Numbered from the stretch's first letter, positions 8,732 through 16,484 are shown. The stretch is DNA of 28,660 nt from Bacteroidota bacterium (GCA_025360565.1 JANYBY010000097.1:1-28660), one strand, 5' to 3'. Notes: generated from the sequence alone by a model not told the origin. Made by a program: numbers and translations.

Positions 8732-9565
8732 ATGAAGAAATTTTACACCCTGATTTTTTTCATAACAAGCTTTGTAAGCCTTGCCCAAGTAGCAAGCTGT
8801 TCGCTTGATCCCGTATTTATCGCCTCCAATAAAAAAGGCATTTGGCCGGATAGCGCTACCAATTTTAGTTCGGGCACCGTTAATCAAGCCTACTTACAAA
8901 ACATTACTGTAAAAGTGCCAAAAGATACAATTACAGGTTTTGGAACCTTTTGTTTTAATCGTGTAGAGTTATCTAATCCTACCGGATTTACCAATTTTAA
9001 TTTACCTCCCGGCTTAACATTGCTTGGGGGCCCAAGCGCAACCGTTACGGGCAGCGGCAGCTCAATCATATTTAAATATGCGGGCAACGCCAGTGGCTGT
9101 GCGCTTATTACAGGCACACCAACAGCGGCGGGTATTTACACGGTGCAATTTAAAGTTCAGCCTTATGTAACACCCGCAGCGGGCGCCTGCTCGGCTTCTC
9201 CAAATGTTACAGGCGGCGGAGCTTTTACCGCGCCAAGCGTTTTGGCGTATTATACCATTTCTATTACACCGCCTATTGGTGTTAAGGAAGAAATTAATTC
9301 TAAAACTTTAAACATCAGCAATACACCTAATCCTTTTAGCGGAAAAACATTGATCAAGTTTTCGGTTAAAGATGAATCGCCCGCTAAACTTTGCGTGTAT
9401 AATTTATTGGGCGAAAAAATTTATGAGGATAAATTTAAAACTGTTTTTGGCGAAAATACCTATGAATTAAATGCGGCAGAATGGAACAGCGGTATTTATT
9501 TATATACCATTCAATACAAAAATTTTGCAGTCACAAAACGCATGGTACTTAATTCAACGCGTTAA
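8732..9565 (+). CDS. small T9SS type A sorting-domain protein
   Basis: A 277-residue exported protein of unknown role. I chose the ATG at 8732 because it opens directly on a good signal peptide (MKKFYTLIFFITSFVSLAQ); the TTG at 8669 would add 21 residues in front and would overlap likely promoter sequence. The mature part is rich in G, T, P and S with several cysteines (VASCSLD, TFCFNR, SGCALI, GACSAS), suggesting disulphide-stabilised beta structure. The pattern GLTLLGG...GCALITGTPTAAGIYTV resembles the putative Ig-like repeats of secreted proteins. The last ~75 residues are a Por sorting domain (NTPNPFSGKT, VYNLLGEKIYE, WNSGIYLYTIQ). The stop overlaps the next gene, ribonuclease Z, by one base (TAATG), so the two are probably translationally coupled despite unrelated functions. 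Confidence 0.85.
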   Translation: MKKFYTLIFFITSFVSLAQVASCSLDPVFIASNKKGIWPDSATNFSSGTVNQAYLQNITVKVPKDTITGFGTFCFNRVELSNPTGFTNFNLPPGLTLLGGPSATVTGSGSSIIFKYAGNASGCALITGTPTAAGIYTVQFKVQPYVTPAAGACSASPNVTGGGAFTAPSVLAYYTISITPPIGVKEEINSKTLNISNTPNPFSGKTLIKFSVKDESPAKLCVYNLLGEKIYEDKFKTVFGENTYELNAAEWNSGIYLYTIQYKNFAVTKRMVLNSTR

Positions 9566-10485
9566 TGAACCGGCAAACATTTGAACTGCTTATTCTTGGC
9601 TCATCGGCCGCCAGCCCAACTTCCGAAAGAAACCCGAGTGCTCAGCTTTTAAATATTGCCGAACGTTTTTTTTTAATTGATTGTGGCGAAGCTACGCAAA
9701 TTCAGTTACGTAAGTTTAAAGCAAAATTTCAATCCATTGATCATATTTTTATTTCGCATTTGCATGGCGATCATTTTTTTGGATTGCCGGGATTATTAAG
9801 CAGCATGCACCTTTTGGGAAGAAAACAGGATATTACCGTTTATTGTCCGGAAGAATTAAAATCTGTTTTGGATCTGATAAATAAAGTTTCGGAAACTACT
9901 TTAAATTATACCATACATTGGAAATTTACAAAGAACGATGGTTTAAATTTATTGTTTGAAGATGAAAAAGTAGAAGTTTATTCTTTCCCGTTAAGACATC
10001 GTATTTATTGCACCGGATTTTTATTTAAAGAAAAACCTTTACCAAGGAATATTGATAAGTTTAAATTAGATAAACACAAAGTTTCTACAGCCGATATTCT
10101 TTTACTTAAAAAAGGAGAAGATGTAACGAACAGCGAAGGAGAATTAATTAAAAATTCGGAATTAACGATCGATCCGCCGGCACCGAGAAGTTACGCGTAT
10201 TGCAGCGATACAATTTTTAATCCTCCAATAGTTGAGTATATAAAAGAAGTAGATGTGCTTTACCACGAAAGCACTTTTTTGGAAGACCTGCAAGCCAGAG
10301 CTAAAAAAACTTTTCATACTACCGCAAAACAAGCAGCCGAGATCGCCAAAATGGGCAATGTTGGTAAGTTGTTATTAGGGCACTTTTCGGCCAGATACGG
10401 CACTTTGGAGGCCTTTTTAGATGAAGCAAAGCCTGTATTTGACAAGTGCGAAATCTGTTTTGATGGAAAAAAAGTGAAAATTTAA
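9565..10485 (+). CDS. rnz: ribonuclease Z (tRNA 3' endonuclease)
   Basis: Zinc endonuclease (EC 3.1.26.11) that cuts the 3' trailer from tRNA precursors; a metallo-beta-lactamase fold acting in the cytoplasm as a dimer. At 306 residues it is the short bacterial form. Metal ligands are all present: HLHGDH at 65-70, H145 in PLRH, D215 in YCSDT and H273 in GHFSARY. The family motifs LGSSAASPT, FLIDCGEATQIQL and HESTF are also intact, and the 150-205 segment forms the flexible arm region. The start overlaps the stop of the upstream T9SS gene by one base, which suggests a shared transcript and reinitiation. Confidence 0.96.
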   Translation: MNRQTFELLILGSSAASPTSERNPSAQLLNIAERFFLIDCGEATQIQLRKFKAKFQSIDHIFISHLHGDHFFGLPGLLSSMHLLGRKQDITVYCPEELKSVLDLINKVSETTLNYTIHWKFTKNDGLNLLFEDEKVEVYSFPLRHRIYCTGFLFKEKPLPRNIDKFKLDKHKVSTADILLLKKGEDVTNSEGELIKNSELTIDPPAPRSYAYCSDTIFNPPIVEYIKEVDVLYHESTFLEDLQARAKKTFHTTAKQAAEIAKMGNVGKLLLGHFSARYGTLEAFLDEAKPVFDKCEICFDGKKVKI

Positions 10486-10558
10486 CGCTCAAATTCCGAA
10501 GAATTTTATAATTTTGTTTAAAATTGTTCTAAATAGTGAAATTTACGAAAATTCAGTG

Positions 10559-10589
10559 TTTGGATGGAAAGGTTCAGTTTTTAGGCTTG
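10559..10589 (+). promoter_or_regulatory. candidate promoter of the response-regulator gene
   Basis: TTTG at 10559-10562, exactly 19 bases, then TAGGCTTG at 10582-10589, one mismatch from TAnnTTTG. The predicted start near 10595 leaves a leader of roughly 95 bases before the ATG at 10689. The 203-base gap between rnz and this gene otherwise shows no ORF. Confidence 0.5.
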
Positions 10590-10688
10590 CGAAGAAAAAA
10601 AATTGCGATGTTTACTTGGGTAAATGAGAAACTTTTTTTTCGAACGTAACGACAAAAATGGACTTTTCGGACAAACACAAAATAAGAA

Positions 10689-11363
10689 ATGGTCAAGGTT
10701 TTAATAGCTGATAAAAATTTTCTTTCGCGGGTTGGTCTCGAGCTATTAGTTGGGGAGCTGAAGGGATTTGAATTAGTGCCAAGTGTTTGCGGTGAGATAG
10801 AAGACTTGCAAAGTCAACTTCAATTATCAAAACCAAATTTATTAATAACAGATTTTACTTCTTTAGGAATCAATTCTGATGAATTAAAAACGTTGATCAA
10901 AAAATTTCCCCGCACAAAGTTTTTAGTTATTACCGAAATGCTCTCCAAAAACGAGTTAAATAAAGTAATGGCAAGCGGCATCACCAGTTTTTTATTAAAA
11001 GATTGCGATAAAACAGAAATACTTGAAGCTATTAACTCTACCATTAAAGGCGAAAAATTCATTTGCGGAAAAATTGTTTCATTTTTAACCGCTGCACCCG
11101 AGATCAAAACTACAAATTCGTTTATAAAATCTTTGGGTTGCGATGGAATGGCCGTTACCGAGAGAGAAATTGAGATCATAAGAGCCATTGCCGAAGGTTT
11201 ATCTAACAAATTAATTGCCGACAAATTATCGTTAAGCACACATACCGTTAATACTCACCGCAAAAATATCATGAACAAATTGGGCGTAAACAATACCGCC
11301 GGTGTAGTAATGTTCGCGGTTAAAAATCAATTGCTGGAAACCAATTTCAGTTTGTTTCAATAA
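10689..11363 (+). CDS. NarL/FixJ-type response regulator, LuxR HTH output
   Basis: A two-component DNA-binding regulator of 224 residues. The receiver domain (1-122) keeps the phosphorylation site D55 (LLITDF), the switch threonine T82 (VITE) and the conserved K104 (LLKDC). The usual pair of acidic metal ligands near the N-terminus is ADD in this family but reads ADKN here, so one acid is replaced by K9. The C-terminal LuxR helix-turn-helix (155-215) is standard: VTEREIEIIRAIAEGLSNK, then STHTVNTHRKNIMNKLGV. No histidine kinase is adjacent, so the partner and target genes are unknown. It has its own promoter and is probably transcribed alone. Phosphorylation may be weaker or independent of a classical kinase because of the missing acid; that is inference. 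Confidence 0.92.
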   Translation: MVKVLIADKNFLSRVGLELLVGELKGFELVPSVCGEIEDLQSQLQLSKPNLLITDFTSLGINSDELKTLIKKFPRTKFLVITEMLSKNELNKVMASGITSFLLKDCDKTEILEAINSTIKGEKFICGKIVSFLTAAPEIKTTNSFIKSLGCDGMAVTEREIEIIRAIAEGLSNKLIADKLSLSTHTVNTHRKNIMNKLGVNNTAGVVMFAVKNQLLETNFSLFQ

Positions 11364-11368
11364 GTTTG

Positions 11369-11457
11369 CCGCGAATCTCGCGGATTTTATTAGACACGAA
11401 TTATCACGAATTTTATTTTTCTTCTGTTTTTAGGCCGCGGATTGCACGGATTTTTTT
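11369..11457. repeat. degenerate CGCGGATT / CACGAATT intergenic repeat
   Basis: The tract contains a perfect hairpin, CCGCGA-ATC-TCGCGG (11369-11383), then AGACACGAATTATCACGAATTTT and later CCGCGGATTGCACGGATT before a T-run. The first hairpin could weakly end transcription of the response-regulator gene. The ACACGAATT words match those at 8091-8193. Confidence 0.65.
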
Positions 11458-11488
11458 ATTTACAATTGACGATTGCTAAATTGTAAAT
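11458..11488. repeat. 10-bp inverted repeat at the 3' end of the SPFH gene
   Basis: ATTTACAATT (11458-11467) and AATTGTAAAT (11479-11488) pair perfectly across an 11-base loop. The right arm touches the stop codon of the minus-strand SPFH gene. On that strand it is followed by A, not T, so it is not a canonical terminator for that gene. Confidence 0.55.
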
Positions 11489-12585
11489 TACACTATCGGC
11501 GGCGGCACATTATTGAACAAGGCCGCCAATTCAGGCTGTGTATCGGCTCCGGCCCAATTGGCCATTCCGGCTTTCCACACCTGCGAGGCTTTTGTTAATT
11601 GTCCGGCTGCTGCCATGGCTTGTAATTGCTGTAAATTAAATGGCCCGGCTTGCGCGCCATTTACTACCACATGAAATTGAATTATCGGAGGAGGCGGAGG
11701 TGTATTCGTTCCCTGATTATTCATGTTGGTATTCATTTGGTTCATGGTATTGCTCATCATATTGCCCATACCAAAACCAACGCCCATGCCCACTCCTGCT
11801 CCGCCAATACCTTGGTTTTTTGCAGCATCGGTAATTGCGTTTGCGGTATTAAACTGAGCAAGTTTATTCATATCTAAAGCGTTTAAACGCGAATATTTAA
11901 ATATTTCAGCTTTCAGTTCTTCCGGCATCGAAACATTCTCAACCAAAAATTTTGTAATGGCTAAACCGTATTCAACAAACTCTTCGGTTAATTTATCTTT
12001 TCCTAATTTAGAAAGCTCTTCGAGGTTAGCGGCAAATTTTTCAACCGGAATATTTCCTTCGCCAACTGCATCTGTAAATTTTGTAACGATCATGCTGCGC
12101 AATTGCTCGCCTACTTCTTCGGTGGTAAAATTTTCGTCGGTGCCGGCAATTTCTTTAATAAATTTTGCAGCATCGGTAACTCTGAAAGCAAAAGAACCAA
12201 AACTTCTTAATTCAATGAATCCAAAGCGCGGATCGTTTAAAGTGATAGGGTTTTTTGTGCCCCACTTTTGATCTATAAATTGTTTGGTACTCACATAAAA
12301 AATATCCGCTTTAAAAGGGCTGTTAAATCCGTATTTCCAACCGCGCAATGTTGACATTAGCGGCATATTTTGCGTTTCGAGGGTGTACATTCCCGGCTGA
12401 AACACATCGGCAATTTTTCCTTCGTTCATAAAAACAGCAACTTGACTTTCGCGCACAGTTAGCTTGGCACCCATTTTTATTTCGTTCTGATAACGCGGAA
12501 ATTTCCAAATAATAGTATTGTTTGTATTATCAATCCATTCGATAATATCAATGAATTCATTTTTAAGTTTATCAAATAATCCCAT
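11488..12585 (-). CDS. SPFH domain protein with C-terminal GYF_2 domain (YdjI / virion-core-like)
   Basis: A 365-residue protein without a signal peptide. Residues ~25-245 form an SPFH/band-7 domain of the type often annotated as 'virion core protein' or YdjI-like: WKFPRYQNEIKMGAKLTVRE, then VFMNEGKIADVFQPGMYTLE and GSFAFRVTDAAKFI. A glycine/methionine/asparagine-rich linker (259-294) and a proline run (PPPPP) follow. Residues 303-357 match a GYF_2 domain (AGPFNLQQLQAMAAAGQL, then VWKAGMANW). SPFH proteins assemble into oligomeric membrane-associated scaffolds and GYF-type domains bind proline-rich or partner proteins, so a scaffold role at the inner membrane face is likely. It follows the aminotransferase gene by 33 bases on the same strand and may share its transcript; no phage-shock or TerD-type partner is nearby. 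Confidence 0.88.
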   Translation of the reverse strand: MGLFDKLKNEFIDIIEWIDNTNNTIIWKFPRYQNEIKMGAKLTVRESQVAVFMNEGKIADVFQPGMYTLETQNMPLMSTLRGWKYGFNSPFKADIFYVSTKQFIDQKWGTKNPITLNDPRFGFIELRSFGSFAFRVTDAAKFIKEIAGTDENFTTEEVGEQLRSMIVTKFTDAVGEGNIPVEKFAANLEELSKLGKDKLTEEFVEYGLAITKFLVENVSMPEELKAEIFKYSRLNALDMNKLAQFNTANAITDAAKNQGIGGAGVGMGVGFGMGNMMSNTMNQMNTNMNNQGTNTPPPPPIIQFHVVVNGAQAGPFNLQQLQAMAAAGQLTKASQVWKAGMANWAGADTQPELAALFNNVPPPIV

Positions 12586-12618
12586 GGCTTTTAAATTTTA
12601 AAGTAAATGTAATAAAAA

Positions 12619-13809
12619 TTATATCCCCTCCAAAACACCTTTAATTTTATTTAACGCTTCAATTAATTGCTCTTCGGGAATGTTAAGCGGTGGGGCAATG
12701 CGCATGGCTGTTGGGCAAAACAAGAACCAATCGGTTACAATACCGGCCTCAATACAAGCTTTAATAATTTTAAAATTTTGTTCTTCGTTTTCAAACTCAA
12801 TAGCGCCCAATGCGCCGTAAACTCTTAACTGTTTTATTTTAGGATGAATTAATTCTTTTTTTATTGTTGATTCAATTTGTTTTGCCTTGTCGGATAATTT
12901 TTCGTCAATGATCACATCTAACACTGCCTGCGCCGCGGCAATACAAACGGCGTTTCCGCCAAAGGTGTTGATGTGACCTAAAACGGGATTATTTGTTAAG
13001 CAACTCATTAATTGATGCGATGCAATAAACGCCCCAATCGGCAAACCGCCGCCCATGCCTTTTGCAACCGTTAAGATATCGGGTACAACATTATACTTTT
13101 CGAACGCAAATAAATTTCCCGTTCTTCCGAACCCTGTTTGAATTTCATCAAAAATTAAAAGCGCACAATGCTCGTTGCATTTTTTACGAAGTTCATTCAT
13201 AAAATTTTCATCTGCAGCCCTCACTCCTGCTTCGCCTTGTATTGGTTCAATTATGACCGCGGCTGTTTTACCGGAAATTTGATCCAGACTTTTAATATTG
13301 TTGAATTCTAAAATTTTTATGCCGGGCAATAAGGGACGAAAACTATTTTTAAAAAACTCATCGCCCATTACACTTAAGGCGCCATGCGTACTGCCGTGAT
13401 AAGCGCTTTTAAAACAAATGATCTCGCCACGACCGGTAACCCGCTTTGCCAGTTTTAACGCGCCTTCCACAGCCTCGCTTCCGCCGGTTGTATAATAAAC
13501 ACAATTTAACTGAGGCGGTAAAAGGTCGGTAAGCTTTTTTGCATAGGCTACTTGTGGGCTTTGGTTAAACTCGCCATACACCATTAAATGCATGTACTTT
13601 TGCGATTGTTCGTTAATTGCTTTTACTACCTTTGGATGACAATGCCCCACGTTACTAACCGAAATACCGCTTATAAGATCGATGTATTGTTTTCCGTTTA
13701 CATCTGTTAATGTTGAACCCAATGCTTTAACAATGTTCATGTCAATACCCGACAAAGGATTATCGGAAGTTTGAGCTACATATTTTAAAAACAATTCGCG
13801 CTGGTTCAC
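12619..13809 (-). CDS. class III PLP-dependent aminotransferase (acetylornithine/ornithine type)
   Basis: A fold-type I, pyridoxal-phosphate aminotransferase of 396 residues acting in the cytoplasm. Visible signatures: phosphate-binding TTGGSEAVEGALK (107-119), ring-stacking SAYHGSTHGALS, D221 in IFDEIQTGFGRTG, and the Schiff-base lysine K250 in VAKGMGGGLPIGAF. The family includes acetylornithine, ornithine, 4-aminobutyrate and lysine aminotransferases; substrate cannot be fixed from sequence alone. It is not embedded in an arginine gene cluster, so a catabolic or general role (for example ornithine-oxo-acid transaminase) is as likely as argD. The SPFH gene lies 33 bases downstream. Its upstream region is filled by the CACGGAG direct repeats, and I found no clear promoter there. 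Confidence 0.92.
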   Translation of the reverse strand: MNQRELFLKYVAQTSDNPLSGIDMNIVKALGSTLTDVNGKQYIDLISGISVSNVGHCHPKVVKAINEQSQKYMHLMVYGEFNQSPQVAYAKKLTDLLPPQLNCVYYTTGGSEAVEGALKLAKRVTGRGEIICFKSAYHGSTHGALSVMGDEFFKNSFRPLLPGIKILEFNNIKSLDQISGKTAAVIIEPIQGEAGVRAADENFMNELRKKCNEHCALLIFDEIQTGFGRTGNLFAFEKYNVVPDILTVAKGMGGGLPIGAFIASHQLMSCLTNNPVLGHINTFGGNAVCIAAAQAVLDVIIDEKLSDKAKQIESTIKKELIHPKIKQLRVYGALGAIEFENEEQNFKIIKACIEAGIVTDWFLFCPTAMRIAPPLNIPEEQLIEALNKIKGVLEGI

Positions 13810-13814
13810 TTTTG

Positions 13815-13965
13815 CTATTTTTTACCACGGAGACACGGAGATCACGAAGTTTCACGGAGAATTATTTTCCTCTGTGTTTACTCTGTGTTTCTATGGTTAA
13901 TTTCTTTCTCTAAATTAAACTATTTTTTACCACGGAGACACGGAGATCACGAAGTTGCATGGAGA
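13815..13965. repeat. two 46-bp direct repeats of the CCACGGAGACACGGAG family
   Basis: Bases 13815-13860 and 13920-13965 are the same 46-base unit with two differences, at a spacing of 105 bases. Each contains CCACGGAGACACGGAGATCA. Between them, CTCTGTGTTTACTCTGTGTT is a degenerate inverted version of the same words, so each unit can also fold. The region is 196 bases between the aminotransferase start and the methyltransferase end and has no ORF. Confidence 0.85.
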
Positions 13966-14005
13966 TTTTTTTCTACGTTTATTCTTTACTCTATGTCAGA
14001 GTGCT

Positions 14006-14644
14006 TTAAAGTTTTACTAAATTAATAAATAATTCCGTTCCGGCCCTTGGCTTAATTGAATTGTAACAGGTTTCAAATACATTTATCTTAAAAAGATCTT
14101 CAAAATAGCTTTTGTATTCTTTTTCATTTCCTCCAAATGGCGGACCGGCCTTATCAAACACACAATTAAATAAAACGCCAACAAGTTTACCCCCGGGTTT
14201 TAGTAAAGAATATTTTTTTTCAAAATATTTTTTTCTTAAAGCTGTATCTAAAGCGCAGAAAAAAGTTTGTTCAATAATGAGGTCGAATTTAGGTGTCTCG
14301 ACTCCGCTCGACCTGACAGTAGAGGAAAGACCCGCAGGTATATTGTTGATCTCAAAAAAATTGCATTGCAGTAAGTTTTCTTTTTTTATTTTCGGACATC
14401 TGCGTGCGAGATTTTTTAAAGGCTCTTCGGCAAAATCGCAAACATACACATTGGTGAAACCCGCGTTTACAAGGTATTCAGCCTCGTATGCATTTCCGGC
14501 GCCGGGTATTAAAATAAAAATATCTTTACTTTTAAGCTGATCGAAATATTCTTTTAAAGGTGTTGTAATTGAGCCCGCATCCCATCCTGTTTCGCCATTC
14601 AAATATTGATCGTTCCAAAAATTTTTATTTAGATCAGAGATCAA
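14006..14644 (-). CDS. SAM-dependent methyltransferase, TPMT family
   Basis: A 212-residue class I methyltransferase resembling thiopurine S-methyltransferase-like proteins of bacteria. Family landmarks: FWNDQYLNGETGWDAG at the N-terminus, the SAM-binding motif IPGAGNAYEAEYL (47-59), VCDFAEEPL, and LIIEQTFFCALDTALRKKY followed by LLKPGGKLVGVLF. Residues ~104-119 (GLSSTVRSSGVETPK) look like extra sequence between two conserved strands and are encoded by repeat-like DNA. The start is TTG, overlapping the upstream TGA by four bases (TTGA), and no ATG is close, so translational coupling to the CNNM/CBS gene is likely. The natural substrate is unknown; relatives methylate small thiols, selenium or tellurium compounds. 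Confidence 0.88.
   Translation of the reverse strand: MISDLNKNFWNDQYLNGETGWDAGSITTPLKEYFDQLKSKDIFILIPGAGNAYEAEYLVNAGFTNVYVCDFAEEPLKNLARRCPKIKKENLLQCNFFEINNIPAGLSSTVRSSGVETPKFDLIIEQTFFCALDTALRKKYFEKKYSLLKPGGKLVGVLFNCVFDKAGPPFGGNEKEYKSYFEDLFKINVFETCYNSIKPRAGTELFINLVKL
14292..14318. repeat. TCGAGCGGAGTCGAGAC-type repeat inside the methyltransferase gene
   Basis: Minus-strand sequence TGTCAGGTCGAGCGGAGTCG continuing to AGACACC encodes residues STVRSSGVETP of the methyltransferase. It resembles the GTCGAG/CGAGAC palindromic words that I recall as dispersed intergenic repeats in Bacteroidota genomes. The reading frame is kept through it. Confidence 0.45.
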
Positions 14645-15930
14645 GTCTCGAGCACTTTTAGTTTAACACTTTCAACACTTTGGCGGTTTCTTTTGAGAAT
14701 GATAATTTCGTAACCGTCTTTTTCACGGCTATCATTGGTAGCGGGAATGCGTCCGAATACATAATTTACATATCCCGAAATAGTTTCGTAATGCGGGCTT
14801 TCGGGGATCGCAAGCGGTAACACTTCATTTACATCGGTAATATTTGATTGGGCGTTGATAATAAATTCGCTATCGCTTTTCTTATCTACATTTGGTTTTT
14901 CTTCATCGTGTTCATCCTGAATCTCGCCAACCAGTTCTTCAATAATATCTTCCATGGTGATCAATCCCGCGGTTGCACCCGATTCATCGGTAACCATGGC
15001 CATTTGAATGTGGTGTTTTTGAAAATCGCGAAGCAAATCATTTATTTTCATACTCTCGGGTACAAAATGCACGGGGCGCATAATATCTTTAATGGTTTTA
15101 AATTTATTTTCGATCACGGCTTTTAAAAGATCTTTCGAGTGCACAATACCCAAAATATTATCCGTATCGCCAAGGTAAACCGGTAAGCGCGAAAAACCTT
15201 CGTCAATTATCCGTTTTATCATCAGGTCGCGGCCAAGTTCTACATCAACAGCCACCATTCGTTTTTGGGGCACCATAATTTGTTTAACTGTTCGGTCATC
15301 AAAGTCAAATACATTTTGAATGAGTTCGTTTTCGCTAGGTTTAATGGCCCCGCCCTCTTCACTCTCGGTAAGTATTAAACGTAATTCTTCTTCCGAATGA
15401 ACAGCATCACCGGCAGTTTTAACGCCAATTATTCTTAATACGAGATTTGAAGTTTTATGGAGCGACCAAATAAATGGTGTAAAAATTAAATGAAATACCC
15501 TAAGCGGACCTGAAATTAGCAAGGCTGTACTAAGAGAAAATTTTATACCGATCATTTTCGGGATCTGTTCGCCAAAGGTAATATGCAAAAAAGTGATCAA
15601 CGCAAAAGCAACAGGAAAAGAAATGCTGTGAACCATAATTCCGCTTGGGCTGGCGCCACATTTTAAAAACAATTCGGTAACTAATAAGGCAACCACTTTT
15701 TCGCCAAACCAACCTAAACCTAAGCTGGCCAAGGTAATTCCCAATTGTGTTGCTGAAATGGTGGAATCTAATTTTTCGGTAAGCCTTCGGGCTATTTTTG
15801 CACGTTTGCTTCCTTTTTGAACTTTAAGGTCTAATTGCGAAGAGCGTACTTTTACGAGCGAGAACTCTGCAGCTACAAAAAAACCATTCAAAAAAACAAG
15901 TAAAAAAGTAATTAAAAGATCAATTAACAT
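14641..15930 (-). CDS. CNNM/DUF21 and CBS domain membrane protein (CorC/HlyC hemolysin family)
   Basis: A 429-residue inner-membrane protein. The N-terminal CNNM (DUF21) domain covers about 1-175, with a hydrophobic first helix (LLITFLLVFLNGFFVAAEFS) and three further membrane segments, including the conserved SATQLGITLASLGLGW and TFGEQIPK motifs. Two CBS domains follow (about 205-325: VPQKRMVAVD, SRLPVYLGDTDNILGIVHSK, MVTDESGATAGLITMEDII), then a CorC_HlyC domain to the end (GYVNYVFGRIP). Related proteins are Mg2+ exporters or Mg/Co homeostasis factors, with the CBS pair sensing adenine nucleotides and Mg; older 'hemolysin' names are misleading. It lies between a small HTH protein (43 bases upstream) and the methyltransferase (4-base overlap), forming a likely three-gene operon. 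Confidence 0.93.
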   Translation of the reverse strand: MLIDLLITFLLVFLNGFFVAAEFSLVKVRSSQLDLKVQKGSKRAKIARRLTEKLDSTISATQLGITLASLGLGWFGEKVVALLVTELFLKCGASPSGIMVHSISFPVAFALITFLHITFGEQIPKMIGIKFSLSTALLISGPLRVFHLIFTPFIWSLHKTSNLVLRIIGVKTAGDAVHSEEELRLILTESEEGGAIKPSENELIQNVFDFDDRTVKQIMVPQKRMVAVDVELGRDLMIKRIIDEGFSRLPVYLGDTDNILGIVHSKDLLKAVIENKFKTIKDIMRPVHFVPESMKINDLLRDFQKHHIQMAMVTDESGATAGLITMEDIIEELVGEIQDEHDEEKPNVDKKSDSEFIINAQSNITDVNEVLPLAIPESPHYETISGYVNYVFGRIPATNDSREKDGYEIIILKRNRQSVESVKLKVLET

Positions 15931-15973
15931 AGTGTGTGGTTACATCAAATATAACAAAAAAAAGCGATTTAGC

Positions 15974-16324
15974 TTAAGCTTTTATCTTTTTAATTTGTTC
16001 TTCCTTTAGTACAATGATCTCCTTCAGAAGGCTGATTTCACTGCTGAGTTGAGCAGGATTTTTAACGGTGTCATCACCGGTCCAGAGTTTATTGATATAA
16101 TACGGCTGTTCGTTATAGTTAATTGCAGAATCGGGTGAACGGAAAAAACTGTATAAAGGCACTCTTAAAGCTTTAGAGATAAGTTCAAGACTTCTTAACT
16201 CAAGCGTTTTATTATTTAAAGCTTCGGTCAAATCGTCCTCAGACATGCTTAAATACTCGGCAAGTTGTGAAAAAGTGTAATTCTCCTTTTTTAAAATTTC
16301 TACTAATTGGTCTTTAATTTCCAT
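15974..16324 (-). CDS. small XRE-like helix-turn-helix protein with C-terminal coiled coil
   Basis: A 116-residue putative DNA-binding protein. Residues 5-60 fit a Cro/C1-type helix-turn-helix: EILKKENYTFSQLAEYLSMS (9-28), then a recognition-helix-like DDLTEALNNKTLELRSLELI and ISKALRVPLYSFF. Residues 92-116 (SSEISLLKEIIVLKEEQIKK) form a short heptad-like coiled coil for dimerisation; this pairing of an HTH with a LKEEQI coil is common in Bacteroidota. It is the first gene of a likely operon with the CNNM/CBS protein and the methyltransferase, so it may regulate them or itself. Its target is unknown. Confidence 0.75.
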   Translation of the reverse strand: MEIKDQLVEILKKENYTFSQLAEYLSMSEDDLTEALNNKTLELRSLELISKALRVPLYSFFRSPDSAINYNEQPYYINKLWTGDDTVKNPAQLSSEISLLKEIIVLKEEQIKKIKA

Positions 16325-16338
16325 ATCAAAAATAATAC

Positions 16339-16346
16339 CAAATATA
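16339..16346 (-). promoter_or_regulatory. possible -7 box upstream of the HTH gene
   Basis: TATATTTG on the minus strand is an exact TAnnTTTG box 15 bases before the ATG at 16324. No TTTG occurs at the expected distance upstream, so this is a weak call. Confidence 0.3.
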
Positions 16347-16384
16347 CATATAATTTAATCATATATGCTCGTTCTTTCGGTGTT

Positions 16385-16484
16385 TTTGGGGCTTCCGCTT
16401 GCGCCGTTTTTTTTCCGAAGCGCAAGCGTCGGGCTGTCGCTACTCGCTTTTTTTGTTACGCCTGAAAAGGCTTACAAAAAAGAG
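16385..16484. repeat. structured intergenic element with two strong hairpins
   Basis: The first hairpin has perfect 9-base arms, CGCTTGCGC (16396-16404) and GCGCAAGCG (16420-16428), around a T-rich loop. The second (16446-16484) pairs GCTTTTTTTGT-type and ACAAAAAAGAGC arms around GCC-TGAAAA-GGC. Read on the minus strand it has the order AGCCCGA, hairpin, GGAAGCCCC, which I recall as a recurring intergenic motif in Bacteroidota. The neighbouring DNA up to 16599 has no gene. It lies between the end of an SRPBCC gene and the start of the HTH gene. Confidence 0.7.

Noticed and set aside
10509..10516. TAATTTTG as the promoter of the response-regulator gene
   Set aside because: It is an exact -7 box, but no TTTG lies at the right distance; the pair at 10559-10589 fits better.
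13815..13965. CRISPR array
   Set aside because: Only two repeat units, with a degraded inverted copy rather than a unique spacer between them, and no cas genes.
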